DNA from: Chloroflexota bacterium
GTDB lineage: Bacteria > Chloroflexota > Anaerolineae > Anaerolineales > Villigracilaceae
DNA: 64,000 bases
NCBI GenBank assembly: GCA_019873735.1
Contig: JAIOAQ010000009.1
Coordinates: 18,538 to 82,537, forward strand
Direction: 5' to 3'
Shown here: positions 9,354-18,781 of the stretch, piece by piece
Layout of the letters: each line of letters starts with the position of its first letter
Numbering within the stretch: position 1 is the stretch's first letter
Notes under the pieces: model-generated
Told to the model about the DNA's origin: nothing
Databases searched by the model: none
Seen by the model: the letters and a program-made list of their open reading frames with translations, nothing else
Translations under genes and position numbers: made by a program

Positions 9354-9526
9354 GATTGGAAACCTCCTTCGCGTTTGGCCTCCGCCTCCTTCATTCCCGC
9401 CGGTTACTGTGTCCATCTGGTCCACAGCACGCACCGGCAAGTCTGGAGGCGTGTGAGATTGGGGCAATTCATGCCTGCCCCTGGGCAGGATAGCCCCTGG
9501 TCTATGCCAGAAGCGGCGGGATTATA
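9354..9526 (-). promoter_or_regulatory. rpsB promoter and structured leader
   Basis: On the minus strand a TATAAT lies at 9526-9521, giving a leader of roughly 150-160 nt before rpsB. The leader can form a two-part hairpin: GCCGGT (9438-9433) with ACCGGC (9404-9399), enclosing CTGTG with CACAG. Leaders of rpsB are autoregulated by S2 in several bacterial groups. Whether this one is homologous cannot be told by eye. Confidence 0.45.
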
Positions 9527-9540
9527 CCACAAAAAATTGC

Positions 9541-9583
9541 TCAAAAAACAGATGCACCCTGTCTGCTCCCAGGGTGCATCTCA
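9541..9583 (-). terminator. Rho-independent terminator after the DUF2917 gene
   Basis: The perfect 12-bp stem AGATGCACCCTG/CAGGGTGCATCT lies at about 9550-9583 and is followed on the minus strand by GTTTTTTGAGC. It ends transcription from the gene at 9861-9631, just before the rpsB promoter. Confidence 0.85.
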
Positions 9584-9630
9584 GTAGCCGAGCGCCCATG
9601 TACACTCGGAGGAGAAAGCGTTGCAAACAA

Positions 9631-9861
9631 TTAGATGACGCGTACGACTGCGTCGCGCATGGCTTCTACCAGTACGGGGCCGCGCTTGACCTGGTCAAAA
9701 CGCTCGCCTGCGAAGAGAATATAATCACGGCGGTCATTGGGTTGGGTCAGCCACAAAATGCCTTTTTCGCAGACGATGGTGGTACCGGGTTTGCAATTGG
9801 TAATGCGTTCAACGCCGCGGCGGCGGAGTTCAACAGTTGTGTTTTTCAAAGCAGCATTCAT
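9631..9861 (-). CDS. DUF2917 domain protein
   Basis: This 76-residue protein matches the pattern of DUF2917: a short N-terminal strand region, then PGTTIVCEKGILWLTQPNDRRDYILFAGERF with the W-x-T and RD-hxhxxGe signature. The fold is probably a small cupin-like beta-barrel; function is unknown. The start at 9861 is set by TTGGAGGTAAAG; a frame starting 12 bp earlier lacks a ribosome site. It is divergent from the MocR-type regulator at 10029, and a shared 167 bp region has repeated GTACAG/CTGTAC motifs, so the regulator probably controls it. Confidence 0.75.
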   Translation of the reverse strand: MNAALKNTTVELRRRGVERITNCKPGTTIVCEKGILWLTQPNDRRDYILFAGERFDQVKRGPVLVEAMRDAVVRVI

Positions 9862-10028
9862 CTTTACCTCCAAAACTTACAAACGATTGATTTACACCCT
9901 TATTTTCTACAATATGACAAAAAAGTACAGATGCAGATTATTGAATTTGTATTCATAACAGTTTGGTGTATAATCAACTGTACTGGTCAAAAATTGGACA
10001 AACTGTATGCTAATAGATTGCATAAGCA
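9862..10028. promoter_or_regulatory. Divergent promoter region with GTACAG-type operator candidates
   Basis: A consensus TATAAT (9969-9974) with a TTGTAT -35 candidate (9947-9952, 16 bp spacing) points toward the regulator gene. GTACAG (9925-9930), CTGTAC (9978-9983) and CTGTAT (10003-10008) form an inverted and then a direct pair around this promoter, the arrangement expected for a MocR-family operator. Confidence 0.5.
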
Positions 10029-11471
10029 ATGAAAAGTAAAACTTCTCAACTAATCTATGAGCAAATTGCCAACCGCCTGACGGAATTGATCGAGCGTGGG
10101 ACATATCGTCCCGGGCAGCGCCTGCCATCGGTCCGGCAAATGAGCCGCCGGCAGGCAGTCAGCATCAGCACGGTTTTACAGGCCTATCGGCTGTTGGAAA
10201 GTCGGGGTTTGATTGAGGCACGTCCGCAGTCGGGCTACTATGTCTGTGCGCCATCCAGAAACAGTCTGCCCGAACCCGAGATTTCATCTCCGGGGCCAGA
10301 TCCATGCCGGGTCAGTCTGCAAGAGTTAATTCTTATGGTGCTGCGCGATACCCTCAATCCCAACCTGGCGCACCTGGGTGCAGCATTGCCCAATATTGAA
10401 CTGCTGCCGGTGGAAAGAATCAACCGCATTATGGCTGCCTTATCCCGCCAAAGCGGAAGAGAATTGCACGAATACCAATTCCCGCCGGGGTTGGAATCGC
10501 TGCGAATAGAAATCGCCAGACGGTCTGCAATGTATGGGTGCAGCCTGTCACCAAACGATATTGTCATCACCTCGGGCGGCAACGAGGCGATTGATCTATG
10601 CCTGCGGGCGGTCTGCTGGCCTGGTGACATTGTCGCCATCGAAACGCCAATGTATTTCGGAACACTCCAGGCGCTGGAAACACACGGCCTGCGCGCTCTG
10701 GAGATTCCAACCCATCCACGCGACGGCATCAGCCTGGAAGCGCTTCAGTTTGCTATTGAACACAATCCTGTAAAAGCCGTGCTGGTGATTTCAAATTTCA
10801 ACAATCCCTTAGGTTCGTCCATCCCTGACGAGAAGAAAAAAGAATTGGTGCAATTGCTGGAACGTTACGACATTCCACTGATCGAGAATGATGTCTCTGG
10901 GGAAATTTACTTCACCCAAGAGCGGCCGACGGTATGCAAAGCCTTTGACCGCAAGGGCCTGGTGATGTTGTGTTCCTCTTTCTCAAAGGACATCAGTCCT
11001 GCCTTGCGGGTAGGCTGGACGGCTGCAGGAAAGTTCAAATCTCAAGTGGAATGGCTCAAATTTACGTCTACCGGGGCGGCTACCGCCACTTTACCGCAGG
11101 CAACCATTGCCGAATTTCTCAAAAGCGGGGGCTATGACGCTCACCTGCGGCGCATTCGCAGGGAGTATGCTCGCAATGTGAGTTTGATGTCTCAAACTGT
11201 GATGCGTTATTTTCCCGAAGGGACACGGGTCACACGTCCAATGGGCGGTTTTGTCGTCTGGGTGCAATTGCCGGATACGGTCGATTCGCTGGAATTGTAC
11301 AAGCGGGCGCTTGCGGGTGGGATAGCAATTACGCCAGGGTATGTCTTCTCGCCTACCAATCAGTTCCCTCACTTTATCCGCCTGAACGCTGCCGAGTGGA
11401 CATATGCGACCGAGCGCGCGCTCGAAAAGTTGGGGGAAATGGTCAAAGAGTTAACAGAGTCCGCGGCGTAG
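10029..11471 (+). CDS. MocR-type GntR/aminotransferase-like transcription regulator
   Basis: This 480-residue fusion has an N-terminal GntR winged helix (about 1-75: LIYEQIANRLTELIERGTYRPGQRLPSVRQMSRRQ) and a fold-type I aminotransferase domain (about 110-475) with the PLP lysine in SSFSKDISPALRVGW. MocR proteins sense PLP-amino compounds and regulate adjacent genes, often of vitamin B6, amino-acid or export function. The divergent neighbour encodes a DUF2917 protein. No strong ribosome site precedes the ATG. A perfect terminator hairpin follows. Confidence 0.92.
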   Translation: MKSKTSQLIYEQIANRLTELIERGTYRPGQRLPSVRQMSRRQAVSISTVLQAYRLLESRGLIEARPQSGYYVCAPSRNSLPEPEISSPGPDPCRVSLQELILMVLRDTLNPNLAHLGAALPNIELLPVERINRIMAALSRQSGRELHEYQFPPGLESLRIEIARRSAMYGCSLSPNDIVITSGGNEAIDLCLRAVCWPGDIVAIETPMYFGTLQALETHGLRALEIPTHPRDGISLEALQFAIEHNPVKAVLVISNFNNPLGSSIPDEKKKELVQLLERYDIPLIENDVSGEIYFTQERPTVCKAFDRKGLVMLCSSFSKDISPALRVGWTAAGKFKSQVEWLKFTSTGAATATLPQATIAEFLKSGGYDAHLRRIRREYARNVSLMSQTVMRYFPEGTRVTRPMGGFVVWVQLPDTVDSLELYKRALAGGIAITPGYVFSPTNQFPHFIRLNAAEWTYATERALEKLGEMVKELTESAA

Positions 11472-11484
11472 TGTAGCAAAAATT

Positions 11485-11516
11485 GAGGAGCCTCGCAGGT
11501 ATCTGCGAGGCTCCTG
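11485..11516. terminator. Shared bidirectional terminator hairpin
   Basis: AGGAGCCTCGCAG (11486-11498), a 4-base loop and CTGCGAGGCTCCT (11503-11515) make a 13-bp perfect stem between two convergent genes, the MocR-type regulator and dnaA. Confidence 0.75.
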
Positions 11517-11518
11517 AT

Positions 11519-12862
11519 CTATGCCACTGCCGCCGGGCTGTACAACTGCCGGCGGATCTCCACAACGCGGCGGCGCAAGCGATCGTCGCGTTCGAGCAAA
11601 TCCGAGATTTTTTCAATGGCATACATGACGGTCGTATGATCGCGCCCGCCCAGAGCCTGGCCGATTTGCGGCAAGGATGCGTTTGCTTCCTCCCGCAGCA
11701 GGTACATGGCTACCTGACGCGGCAGGGCAACTTCACGCGAGCGGTCGCGTCCCAGCAACTTTTCGGTGGGCATGTTAAACGAACGGGCCACCAAATCTAA
11801 GACATGTTCAGGGCGCACATCACCGCGCGGGGGCAGCAAGTCGGCCAGAGCCATTTCGGCCACCTGCCCGCTGATGGGCATGCCGCTCAATTCGGAAAAA
11901 GCCATCACCCGATTGAGCGCCCCCTCCAATTCGCGAATGTTGGACTGTACGCGGTTGGCAATCAGGTTCAAAATTTCATCCGGCACATAGCGGCCGTTCC
12001 GTTCGGCCTTAGCACGCAAAATGGCCAGGCGTGTCTCCAAATCGGGGGGCTGAATATCGGCGGTCAATCCCCATTCAAAGCGGGAACGCAAACGTTCTTC
12101 CAGGGTGACCAGCGACTTTGGCGGCCTATCGGATGAGACGATAATCTGCTTATCTTGCCCGTGGAGATGATTGAAGGTATGAAAGAACTCTTCCTGGGTT
12201 GATTCCTTGCCGGCGATGAATTGAATGTCGTCAATCAGCAGGACATCAATCGAGCGGTATTTTTCGCGGAATGCGGGGGTGGTATGGGTGCGGATGGCGT
12301 TGATCAGGTCGTTGGTAAATTCTTCTGAAGAGACATACAGGACATTCAGTCCCTGCTCCTGGCAAGCGTTGCCGGTGGCCTGCAGCAGGTGGGTTTTGCC
12401 CAGCCCAACGCCGCCATACAGGAAAAGCGGGTTATAGGCGCGCGCCGGTCTCTCTACCACCGCCTGAGCGGCTGCATGCGCCAAGCGGTTGCCCGACCCA
12501 ACCACAAAGGTATCAAAGGTATAACGCGGGTTCAGGGTTGGGTTGCGCGGCCGGGGGGCGGGTTGAGGCTGGGGGTCCGCCTCGCCCGCCTCGGGTTCAG
12601 AAGGAAGCGAAAACTCTCCCGATTGGACAACGAAGCAAACGTCAACGTTCAACCCCAATACCTCTTTGAGTAATCGAATCACCGTGCCCGACAAGCGGCT
12701 CTCCAGCCAATCACGGGCATAGGCATTGCGCACCCCAACAGTGAGAACGTTGCCCTGTAAGGAAAGCGCATACGTATCGCGCACCCAGGTGTCAAAGGAT
12801 GCCTTGGGCATTTCGAGTTCAAGTTGTCCCAGTACCGATTGCCAAGCCTGCTCTGCGTTCAT
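11519..12862 (-). CDS. dnaA: Chromosomal replication initiator protein DnaA
   Basis: This 447-residue AAA+ initiator binds DnaA boxes and opens oriC. Domain I (about 1-80) is followed by a short Pro-rich domain II, the AAA+ domain with Walker A YGGVGLGKTHLL and Walker B VLLIDDIQFI, and domain IV with the signature LGGRDHTTVMYA near the C-terminus. The start at 12862 follows CTTGGAGCAAAG. dnaN is not adjacent: the next gene upstream is a histidine kinase, so the classical dnaA-dnaN order is broken. Confidence 0.97.
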   Translation of the reverse strand: MNAEQAWQSVLGQLELEMPKASFDTWVRDTYALSLQGNVLTVGVRNAYARDWLESRLSGTVIRLLKEVLGLNVDVCFVVQSGEFSLPSEPEAGEADPQPQPAPRPRNPTLNPRYTFDTFVVGSGNRLAHAAAQAVVERPARAYNPLFLYGGVGLGKTHLLQATGNACQEQGLNVLYVSSEEFTNDLINAIRTHTTPAFREKYRSIDVLLIDDIQFIAGKESTQEEFFHTFNHLHGQDKQIIVSSDRPPKSLVTLEERLRSRFEWGLTADIQPPDLETRLAILRAKAERNGRYVPDEILNLIANRVQSNIRELEGALNRVMAFSELSGMPISGQVAEMALADLLPPRGDVRPEHVLDLVARSFNMPTEKLLGRDRSREVALPRQVAMYLLREEANASLPQIGQALGGRDHTTVMYAIEKISDLLERDDRLRRRVVEIRRQLYSPAAVA

Positions 12863-13336
12863 CTTTGCTCCAAGAGGTGGGATTTAGCGATAGGAAACCA
12901 AGCCGCGTGGAAAGCCCAGCGGATTAGCACAAATCGGTAATTCTATTGTGATCTAACTATAAACAGGGTATTGGACGTGCCTCCAAGCACACATCCTATC
13001 TCAGCGTCGCCATTCATTCTAGCAGAAAATCGGGCGGCTGACTACACGGCAAACCTACGCTATCTTAAAAAATTCCAGATTTTTAAGACAAGTGAATGTT
13101 AAAACAAAGCGCAACAGCCAAACTGAGCAAGCAAAAATTGGAACATGTGTTTTAGCCACTTCTCGTTATCTCCCCCTCAGGAACCCCCATATATAGGATT
13201 TTTTTAAGAAAACACCCTTTGTTTACCACATCTATCAATTGGGGCTTTTGCAACAACATCTGTGCGGCAGGCAAATGACGCGCGCAATTCTGCGATTCGT
13301 CAATGTAAAAAAGAGATTAAGAAGGTTAACAAAGGG
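12863..13336. other. AT-rich spacer upstream of dnaA
   Basis: This 474 bp stretch holds no gene. It is clearly more AT-rich than its surroundings, with runs such as CTATCTTAAAAAATTCCAG and ATATATAGGATTTTTTTAAG. It must contain the dnaA promoter. Its place next to dnaA makes it a possible replication origin, but no clear TTATCCACA-type DnaA box was found; the nearest strings (TTTACCACA, TGTGATCTAA) have several mismatches. Confidence 0.5.
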
Positions 13337-15013
13337 TTAAACCGCAGTATTGCGCGGCACCCATGCCAGGATGGTCGTTCCTTCCCCTACGGTGGAAGCA
13401 ATATCCACTTCTCCCCCAACGCTGTGGGCGCGCGTTTGCATGTTTGCCAGCCCATGGCCGATTGTGAGATTCATCTTCTCCAGGTCAAAGCCACGCCCAT
13501 CATCACGGATTTCCATCAGCACGCGTTCATCGGTAGCAAAGACGGCCACCTCAACGCGTTTGGCATTGGCATGTTTGGCAATATTTGCCAGCGCCTCCTG
13601 ACAGATGTGAAACAGGGTCAGGGCATGGGTGGGAGGCAAATCGCTCAACGGGTCTTTCGGACAGGTCAGGTGGGTTTCGGCCAGGGTGTTCGAACGGAAC
13701 TCGGTCAGCAGGCGTTTGATGCCGTCTACCAGGCCTTCGCCGCCCATCTGGCGGGGACGTAAGTCAAGGATATAGGCGCGAATATCGCGAATGGTCTGGT
13801 TCAACGCAACAATGGCCTGCTGAATGCGTTCTTTGGCTGCCTGGGGATTTTCGTCAATTAAGAGACTGAGATTCTCAAGCGACAATCCAACCCCGAAAAT
13901 GGACTGGATCACACCGTCATGCAAATCCATGCCAATCCGTTCGCGCTCTTCCAGCACGGCCGAGCGGCGGGCATTGCTGTGCAAGCGGGCATTTTCAATG
14001 GCCAGGCCGGCCCAATGCCCAACAGCATTGAGCAATTGCACATCACGCTCATCAAAAGGAGAGCGGCTGCGCGTGACCATGCTCAAAACGCCCATCGTGC
14101 TCTCGCCAGATTTGAGCGGGATGCAGACCAACTGCCGGAAACCGGCCTCCACCACCGCATCGCGTAGATAACGGACATCATTGGCCAGGTCATTGCTGAC
14201 AATCGTCTCGCCGGTTTGAGCCACCAGACCCACAATGCCCTCGCCAACCGAGAAACGGCTGCGAGTCCAGAAAGCCTCTGCCGCCTGACCACGATGGAGC
14301 ACCAGGCTAAGCGTGCGCTTATCATCTTCCAGCAAGAAGAGTTCGCCCGCTTCAACCTTCAGGTAATTGATGACCAGCCCCAGCGTCCGATTGAGAATCT
14401 CTTCCATCTCAAGCGAGGAAGTCAAAGCGGCCGCAATGTTGTTCAGCAATTCCATGTCTTCGGTGCGGCGCATCAAGACGGCGTCTCTGGCGCAGATTTC
14501 CTCATACTGACGGGCATTTTTGATGGCCGTTGCCGCATAGGCCGCCAGCATTTCGATGATGAGTTCATCATCGGCCGTAAAACGATCGGAACCGATTTTC
14601 TCCGTCAGATAAATCTGCCCCAACTGCTTGCCGCCGCTGCGAATCGGCACCCCCAGAAACGAACGCATGGGCGGATGTCCCGGCGGGAAACCCGCACTGC
14701 GCGGGTCCAGCGTCAGGTCGGGCAAATTGATGGTGTCGGTAGCATTCATCAAGACGCCGATTAGGCCCAAGCCTTTTGGCGGATGAGGCATGCGCCGGAT
14801 TTCGTCTTCGCTGATTCCGTGCGTGATAAACTGCTTGAGATTGCCGTCGTCATCCAACACCCCCACCGCGGCATAACGCGCCTCGGCCTGCTCACATGCC
14901 GTGGCAGCAATCCGTTCCAACAGCGATTCCAGCGAAATATCCTGGACCAGTTCCAGGCTGGCGCGGTGCAGTGCAATCAACCGGTCCTGCAATTGTTCGC
15001 GCGTTAAGAGCAT
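13337..15013 (-). CDS. GAF-domain sensor histidine kinase (NarL-type, HisKA_3)
   Basis: This 558-residue cytoplasmic kinase has no membrane segment. Two GAF domains (about 20-170 and 190-345) would sense a small ligand or redox state. They are followed by a HisKA_3 dimerisation domain with ERERIGMDLHDGVIQ (phospho-acceptor His365) and an HATPase_c domain with an N-box (EALANIAKHANA), DDGRGFD and GHGLANM. Start at the ATG with GAGGTGAATTCC upstream. Partners of such kinases are LuxR/NarL response regulators; none is nearby, so it is an orphan here. It is divergent from the mevalonate operon with 100 bp between starts. Confidence 0.93.
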   Translation of the reverse strand: MLLTREQLQDRLIALHRASLELVQDISLESLLERIAATACEQAEARYAAVGVLDDDGNLKQFITHGISEDEIRRMPHPPKGLGLIGVLMNATDTINLPDLTLDPRSAGFPPGHPPMRSFLGVPIRSGGKQLGQIYLTEKIGSDRFTADDELIIEMLAAYAATAIKNARQYEEICARDAVLMRRTEDMELLNNIAAALTSSLEMEEILNRTLGLVINYLKVEAGELFLLEDDKRTLSLVLHRGQAAEAFWTRSRFSVGEGIVGLVAQTGETIVSNDLANDVRYLRDAVVEAGFRQLVCIPLKSGESTMGVLSMVTRSRSPFDERDVQLLNAVGHWAGLAIENARLHSNARRSAVLEERERIGMDLHDGVIQSIFGVGLSLENLSLLIDENPQAAKERIQQAIVALNQTIRDIRAYILDLRPRQMGGEGLVDGIKRLLTEFRSNTLAETHLTCPKDPLSDLPPTHALTLFHICQEALANIAKHANAKRVEVAVFATDERVLMEIRDDGRGFDLEKMNLTIGHGLANMQTRAHSVGGEVDIASTVGEGTTILAWVPRNTAV

Positions 15014-15061
15014 GGAATTCACCTCAATCAGGACTATTATATCCGATTAAAGCAAGTCTGA

Positions 15062-15090
15062 TAGGTTTTGCCAGCAGTGGAGTCTATAAT
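15062..15090 (+). promoter_or_regulatory. Putative promoter of the mevalonate operon
   Basis: TATAAT at 15085-15090 lies 24 bp before the HMG-CoA reductase start. The -35 region around 15062-15067 (TAGGTT) is weak. The promoter lies in the 100 bp divergent gap shared with the histidine kinase gene. Confidence 0.5.
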
Positions 15091-15113
15091 TTTTATGGAG
15101 TTTTTAGAAGACA

Positions 15114-16406
15114 ATGACCCAGACATCCCGTATACCCGGCTTTTACAATCAAGACCTTGAAAAACGGCGCGAACTGGCAGCCCAGGCAGCGGCTCTGACT
15201 CGCGAGGACCTGCTCCCGTATCTGACAGGCGGTCTCAGCCCGGAGCAGGCCGGGCACATGGTAGAAAACGCGATCGGCACCCATGCTCTGCCGTTAGGAC
15301 TGGGATTGAACTTTGTCGTCAACGGACGCGAAGTCCTGGTGCCGATGGCGATTGAGGAGCCTTCTGTGATTGCAGGCGCTTCGTTCATGGCCAAACTGGC
15401 GCGTGCTGGCGGCGGCTTTCAGGCCACCGCTTCCGAGCCAAACATGATCGGGCAAATCCAAATCCTCAACCTGGCCGATATTTACGCCGCCAGGCTGGCC
15501 ATTTACGAACACAAAGCCGAACTGCTTTCTGCGGTTGACGAGATCGATCCTCTTCTAAAAAAACTGGGCGGCGGCGCACGCGACCTGGAAGTCCGCATCT
15601 TTGAGGCCTCGCCCATTGGGCCATTCCTGGTAGTGCATCTCATTTACGATGTGCGGGACGCCATGGGAGCCAATGCCATCAACACCGCCTGCGAAAGGCT
15701 TGCCCCGCGCCTTGAGCAAATCACCGGCGGACGCGTACACCTGCGCATCCTGTCAAATCTGGCCGACCAACGGCTGGCGCGCGCCCGCTGCACCATCCCG
15801 CTCAACGAACTGGCCTTTGAAGAATACAGCGGCGAGCAGGTACGCGATGGCATCATCGCGGCCTGGGCCTTTGCTGCCGCCGATCCTTACCGGGCGGCGA
15901 CCCACAACAAAGGCATCATGAACGGCGTGGATGCCGTGGTCATTGCTACCGGCAATGACTGGCGCGCCATCGAAGCCGGTGCGCACGCTTACGCGGCCCG
16001 CTCCGGGCGCTATACCAGCCTGAGCACATGGGGCAAAGATGCCGCCGGCAACCTGGTTGGCACGCTGGAAATGCCCATGGCAGTGGGCATTGTCGGCGGC
16101 GCAACCAAAGTTCACCCTGCGGCCCAGGCAGCCATCAAACTGATGGGCATCCAAACCGCGGCCGAACTGGCCGAAATCATCGTCTCGGTTGGGCTGGCCC
16201 AAAATCTGGCCGCTCTGCGCGCCCTGGCCACAGAAGGCATCCAGCGCGGACACATGTCCCTGCATGCCCGGCAGGTAGCCATTGCTGCCGGCGCCAGGGG
16301 CGAACAAATCGAAAAACTCGCGGCTCAACTGGTAGCCGAAAAAACGGTCAGGATAGACCGGGCCGAAGAAATCCTGAGACAATGGAATCAAGGACACAAC
16401 GATTGA
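15114..16406 (+). CDS. mvaA: Hydroxymethylglutaryl-CoA reductase, class II
   Basis: This 430-residue class II enzyme interconverts HMG-CoA and mevalonate. Class features are present: [17 protein letters not shown] (about 45-61), IEEPSV with the catalytic Glu, [17 protein letters not shown] with catalytic Asp and Lys-loop counterparts, and RGHMSLHAR with the catalytic His near the C-terminus. In the annotated literature class II forms are often labelled degradative, but many bacteria use them for isoprenoid synthesis. Being first in an operon with HMG-CoA synthase argues for biosynthesis here. Confidence 0.94.
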   Translation: MTQTSRIPGFYNQDLEKRRELAAQAAALTREDLLPYLTGGLSPEQAGHMVENAIGTHALPLGLGLNFVVNGREVLVPMAIEEPSVIAGASFMAKLARAGGGFQATASEPNMIGQIQILNLADIYAARLAIYEHKAELLSAVDEIDPLLKKLGGGARDLEVRIFEASPIGPFLVVHLIYDVRDAMGANAINTACERLAPRLEQITGGRVHLRILSNLADQRLARARCTIPLNELAFEEYSGEQVRDGIIAAWAFAAADPYRAATHNKGIMNGVDAVVIATGNDWRAIEAGAHAYAARSGRYTSLSTWGKDAAGNLVGTLEMPMAVGIVGGATKVHPAAQAAIKLMGIQTAAELAEIIVSVGLAQNLAALRALATEGIQRGHMSLHARQVAIAAGARGEQIEKLAAQLVAEKTVRIDRAEEILRQWNQGHND

Positions 16407-16458
16407 GAATTTCATAGTTTTGCAGTATTCATCAACCACATTGGAGCAAAAAAATACT

Positions 16459-17520
16459 ATGCCAGAAAACACCCTCCTCAAACCTGTAAAACCCGTTGGC
16501 ATTGTTGGGTACGGCGCGTATGTGCCGCGTTACCGTATCCCCGCCAAAGAAATCGCCCGCATTTGGACCGGCGGTAAAGACAGCGTGCCGATCAAAGAGA
16601 AAGCCGTACCCGGATTGGATGAAGACGTGGCCACCATGTCTATCGAGGCGGCCCGCAATGCCCTGCTGCGCGCCCCGGTAAACCCGCAGGAAATTCGCGC
16701 CGTGTGGGTTGGTTCGGAATCGCATCCTTATGCCGTTAAGCCCACCTCCACCATTGTGGCCGAGGCGATTGGAGCAGCGCCCAATGTCCAGGCCGGCGAC
16801 TGGGAATTTGCCTGCAAAGCCGGAACAGAGGCCATGGTAGCCGCCATCGGCCTGGTCGGCTCTGGCATGGCACATTACGCCATGGCCATCGGCATGGACA
16901 CGGCGCAGGGCCGTCCCGGCGACGCGCTGGAATACACGGCCGGCGCAGGCGGCGCGGCCTACTTGCTTGGCCCGGCAGAAGAGTCGCTGGCAGTTATCAA
17001 TGCTACATTCTCATATGTCACCGATACACCCGACTTCTGGCGCCGCCCCGAACAGAAATACCCCCAGCACGGCTTGCGCTTTACCGGCGAGCCGGCCTAT
17101 TTCAAACACATCACCGAAGCCGGCAAAACGCTGATGGAAGCCAGCGGCACAACTGCCAAAGACTATCGCTATGCCGTTTTCCATCAACCCAACACCAAGT
17201 TCCCGCAACGCGTGGCCGGCATCCTTGGCTTTACCAAAGAGCAAATCGCCCCCGGCCTGCTCGTGCCGGTCATCGGCAACACTTATGCCGGCGCGGCCGT
17301 CATCGGCCTGACTGCCATCCTAGACATTGCCGAACCAGGCGACCGCATTCTGATGGTCTCCTTCGGATCTGGAGCCGGCTCGGATGCCTTTGACATCCTC
17401 GTCACCGAGGCAATCAAAGAACGTCAGGGGCGGGCGCCCAAAACACAGGATTACATTGCCCGCCGCACAGAGATTGACTACGGCACCTACGTGCGTTTCC
17501 GCGATAAACTGGCAAAGTAA
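16459..17520 (+). CDS. HMG-CoA synthase, archaeal type
   Basis: This 353-residue enzyme condenses acetyl-CoA and acetoacetyl-CoA to HMG-CoA. The catalytic set is intact: Glu in the SIEAARNAL helix (about 61-69), nucleophilic Cys119 in [11 protein letters not shown], and the His of FHQPN. The sequence type ([23 protein letters not shown]) is the one found in archaea and some Chloroflexota. Start chosen at 16459 with TTGGAG upstream; a 13-residue longer form lacks a ribosome site. Followed after 15 bp by the thiolase-like gene, as in archaeal clusters. Confidence 0.93.
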   Translation: MPENTLLKPVKPVGIVGYGAYVPRYRIPAKEIARIWTGGKDSVPIKEKAVPGLDEDVATMSIEAARNALLRAPVNPQEIRAVWVGSESHPYAVKPTSTIVAEAIGAAPNVQAGDWEFACKAGTEAMVAAIGLVGSGMAHYAMAIGMDTAQGRPGDALEYTAGAGGAAYLLGPAEESLAVINATFSYVTDTPDFWRRPEQKYPQHGLRFTGEPAYFKHITEAGKTLMEASGTTAKDYRYAVFHQPNTKFPQRVAGILGFTKEQIAPGLLVPVIGNTYAGAAVIGLTAILDIAEPGDRILMVSFGSGAGSDAFDILVTEAIKERQGRAPKTQDYIARRTEIDYGTYVRFRDKLAK

Positions 17521-17535
17521 GGCATTGGAGCAAAA

Positions 17536-18693
17536 ATGACAGACGTTATCATCGCGGGTATCGGGCAAACGCCCGTCGGTGAACACTGGGAAATATCCCT
17601 GCGTTCCCTGGCCGTCAAGGCCATGCTGGCCGCCATAAACGATGCGGGCGGCCTGCGCCCACAGGCGCTTTTCGTGGGCAACATGCTGGCGCCTGCCGTC
17701 TCGCGTCAGGCCCACCTGGGCGACCTGCTGGCCGATTTTGCCGGTCTAACCGGCATAGAAGCCGTGTTGGTAGAGGCCTCGGGGGCCTCAGGCGCGGCTG
17801 CGCTGCGTCAGGGTTACCTGGCGGTGGCTTCTGGAGCAGTGGATACAGCCCTGATTGTCGGTGTGGAAAAAGTGACCGATTACGTCGGTCCCGAGGTGGA
17901 TGCCGCCCTGGCAACGGCTTCTGACAGCGATTTTGAGGCAGTGCAAGGCGTCACCCCGGCGGCACTGGCCGCGCTCCTGATGCGCCGCTACATGTATGAA
18001 TTCGATGTCCCGCCAGATGGCCTGGCCGGTTTTGCCCTCACGGCGCATGAAAACGCGGCAGGCAATCCGCACGCCATGTTCCAGAAAGCCATCTCGCTGG
18101 AAGCCTACCAACAGGCCGAGATGATCAGCGAGCCGCTCAACATGCTTGATGTGGCGCCAAATGCAGATGGCGCCGCGGCCGTCCTGCTCACTCGAAGCGA
18201 TTTGCTTCCCCGTGCTTACGCCCAGCCACAGGTCAAAATTGCCGGGTCGGCGCTTGCCTCCGATACACTGGCCTTGCATGACCGCAGCGATTTGCTGGCC
18301 TTTGACGCGGTGCGCATCTCTGTGGAACAGGCCTTACGCCGAGCCGGGCTGACACGTGAGCAGGTAGATTTCTTTGAATATCACGACGCCTTCTCGATTT
18401 ATGCTGCCCTCTCTCTGGAGGCTTCGGGCTTTGCCGCGCGCGGCCAGGGCTGGAAGATGGCACAAGACGGTTCCATTTCGCGGACCGGAAGTCTGCCCTG
18501 CGCGACCCTGGGCGGACTCAAGGCCCGCGGCAACCCTGGCGGCGCCTCGGGCGTGTACCAGGCAGTCGAAGCCGCGATCCAGTTACGGGGTCAGGCCGGA
18601 ACCGCCCAGGTGGCAAATGCCAAAGTTGGATTAATTCAGTCGCTGGGAGGTCCGGCAGCCACTGCCGTGACGCATGTCTTACAAACCGTCTAA
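17536..18693 (+). CDS. Thiolase-like protein lacking catalytic Cys and GHP His
   Basis: This 385-residue protein has the thiolase fold of the archaeal acetoacetyl-CoA thiolase type. The usual nucleophile motif (EA-x-C-A-S-G) reads VEASGASGAA here, with Gly where Cys is expected (about residue 79). The second catalytic motif, normally GHPxGATG, reads GNPGGASG (His to Asn). The HDAF motif (EYHDAFSIY) is kept. Reading the codons confirms both changes. In archaea the active thiolase, HMG-CoA synthase and a DUF35 protein form one complex that channels acetoacetyl-CoA. Gene order is the same here, but this copy may be a structural or CoA-binding subunit rather than an active thiolase. Confidence 0.88.
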   Translation: MTDVIIAGIGQTPVGEHWEISLRSLAVKAMLAAINDAGGLRPQALFVGNMLAPAVSRQAHLGDLLADFAGLTGIEAVLVEASGASGAAALRQGYLAVASGAVDTALIVGVEKVTDYVGPEVDAALATASDSDFEAVQGVTPAALAALLMRRYMYEFDVPPDGLAGFALTAHENAAGNPHAMFQKAISLEAYQQAEMISEPLNMLDVAPNADGAAAVLLTRSDLLPRAYAQPQVKIAGSALASDTLALHDRSDLLAFDAVRISVEQALRRAGLTREQVDFFEYHDAFSIYAALSLEASGFAARGQGWKMAQDGSISRTGSLPCATLGGLKARGNPGGASGVYQAVEAAIQLRGQAGTAQVANAKVGLIQSLGGPAATAVTHVLQTV

Positions 18694-18781
18694 CAAAATT
18701 GTCAGGCGGTCTGATAGTTCCTGATAGTCCTGAATGGTTAAAGTTAGCCTGCACATATTCTGAAAAGGAGCGTTTACCTTT

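Noticed and set aside
12863..13336. Confident oriC call
   Set aside because: AT-rich and next to dnaA, but no cluster of good DnaA boxes was found.
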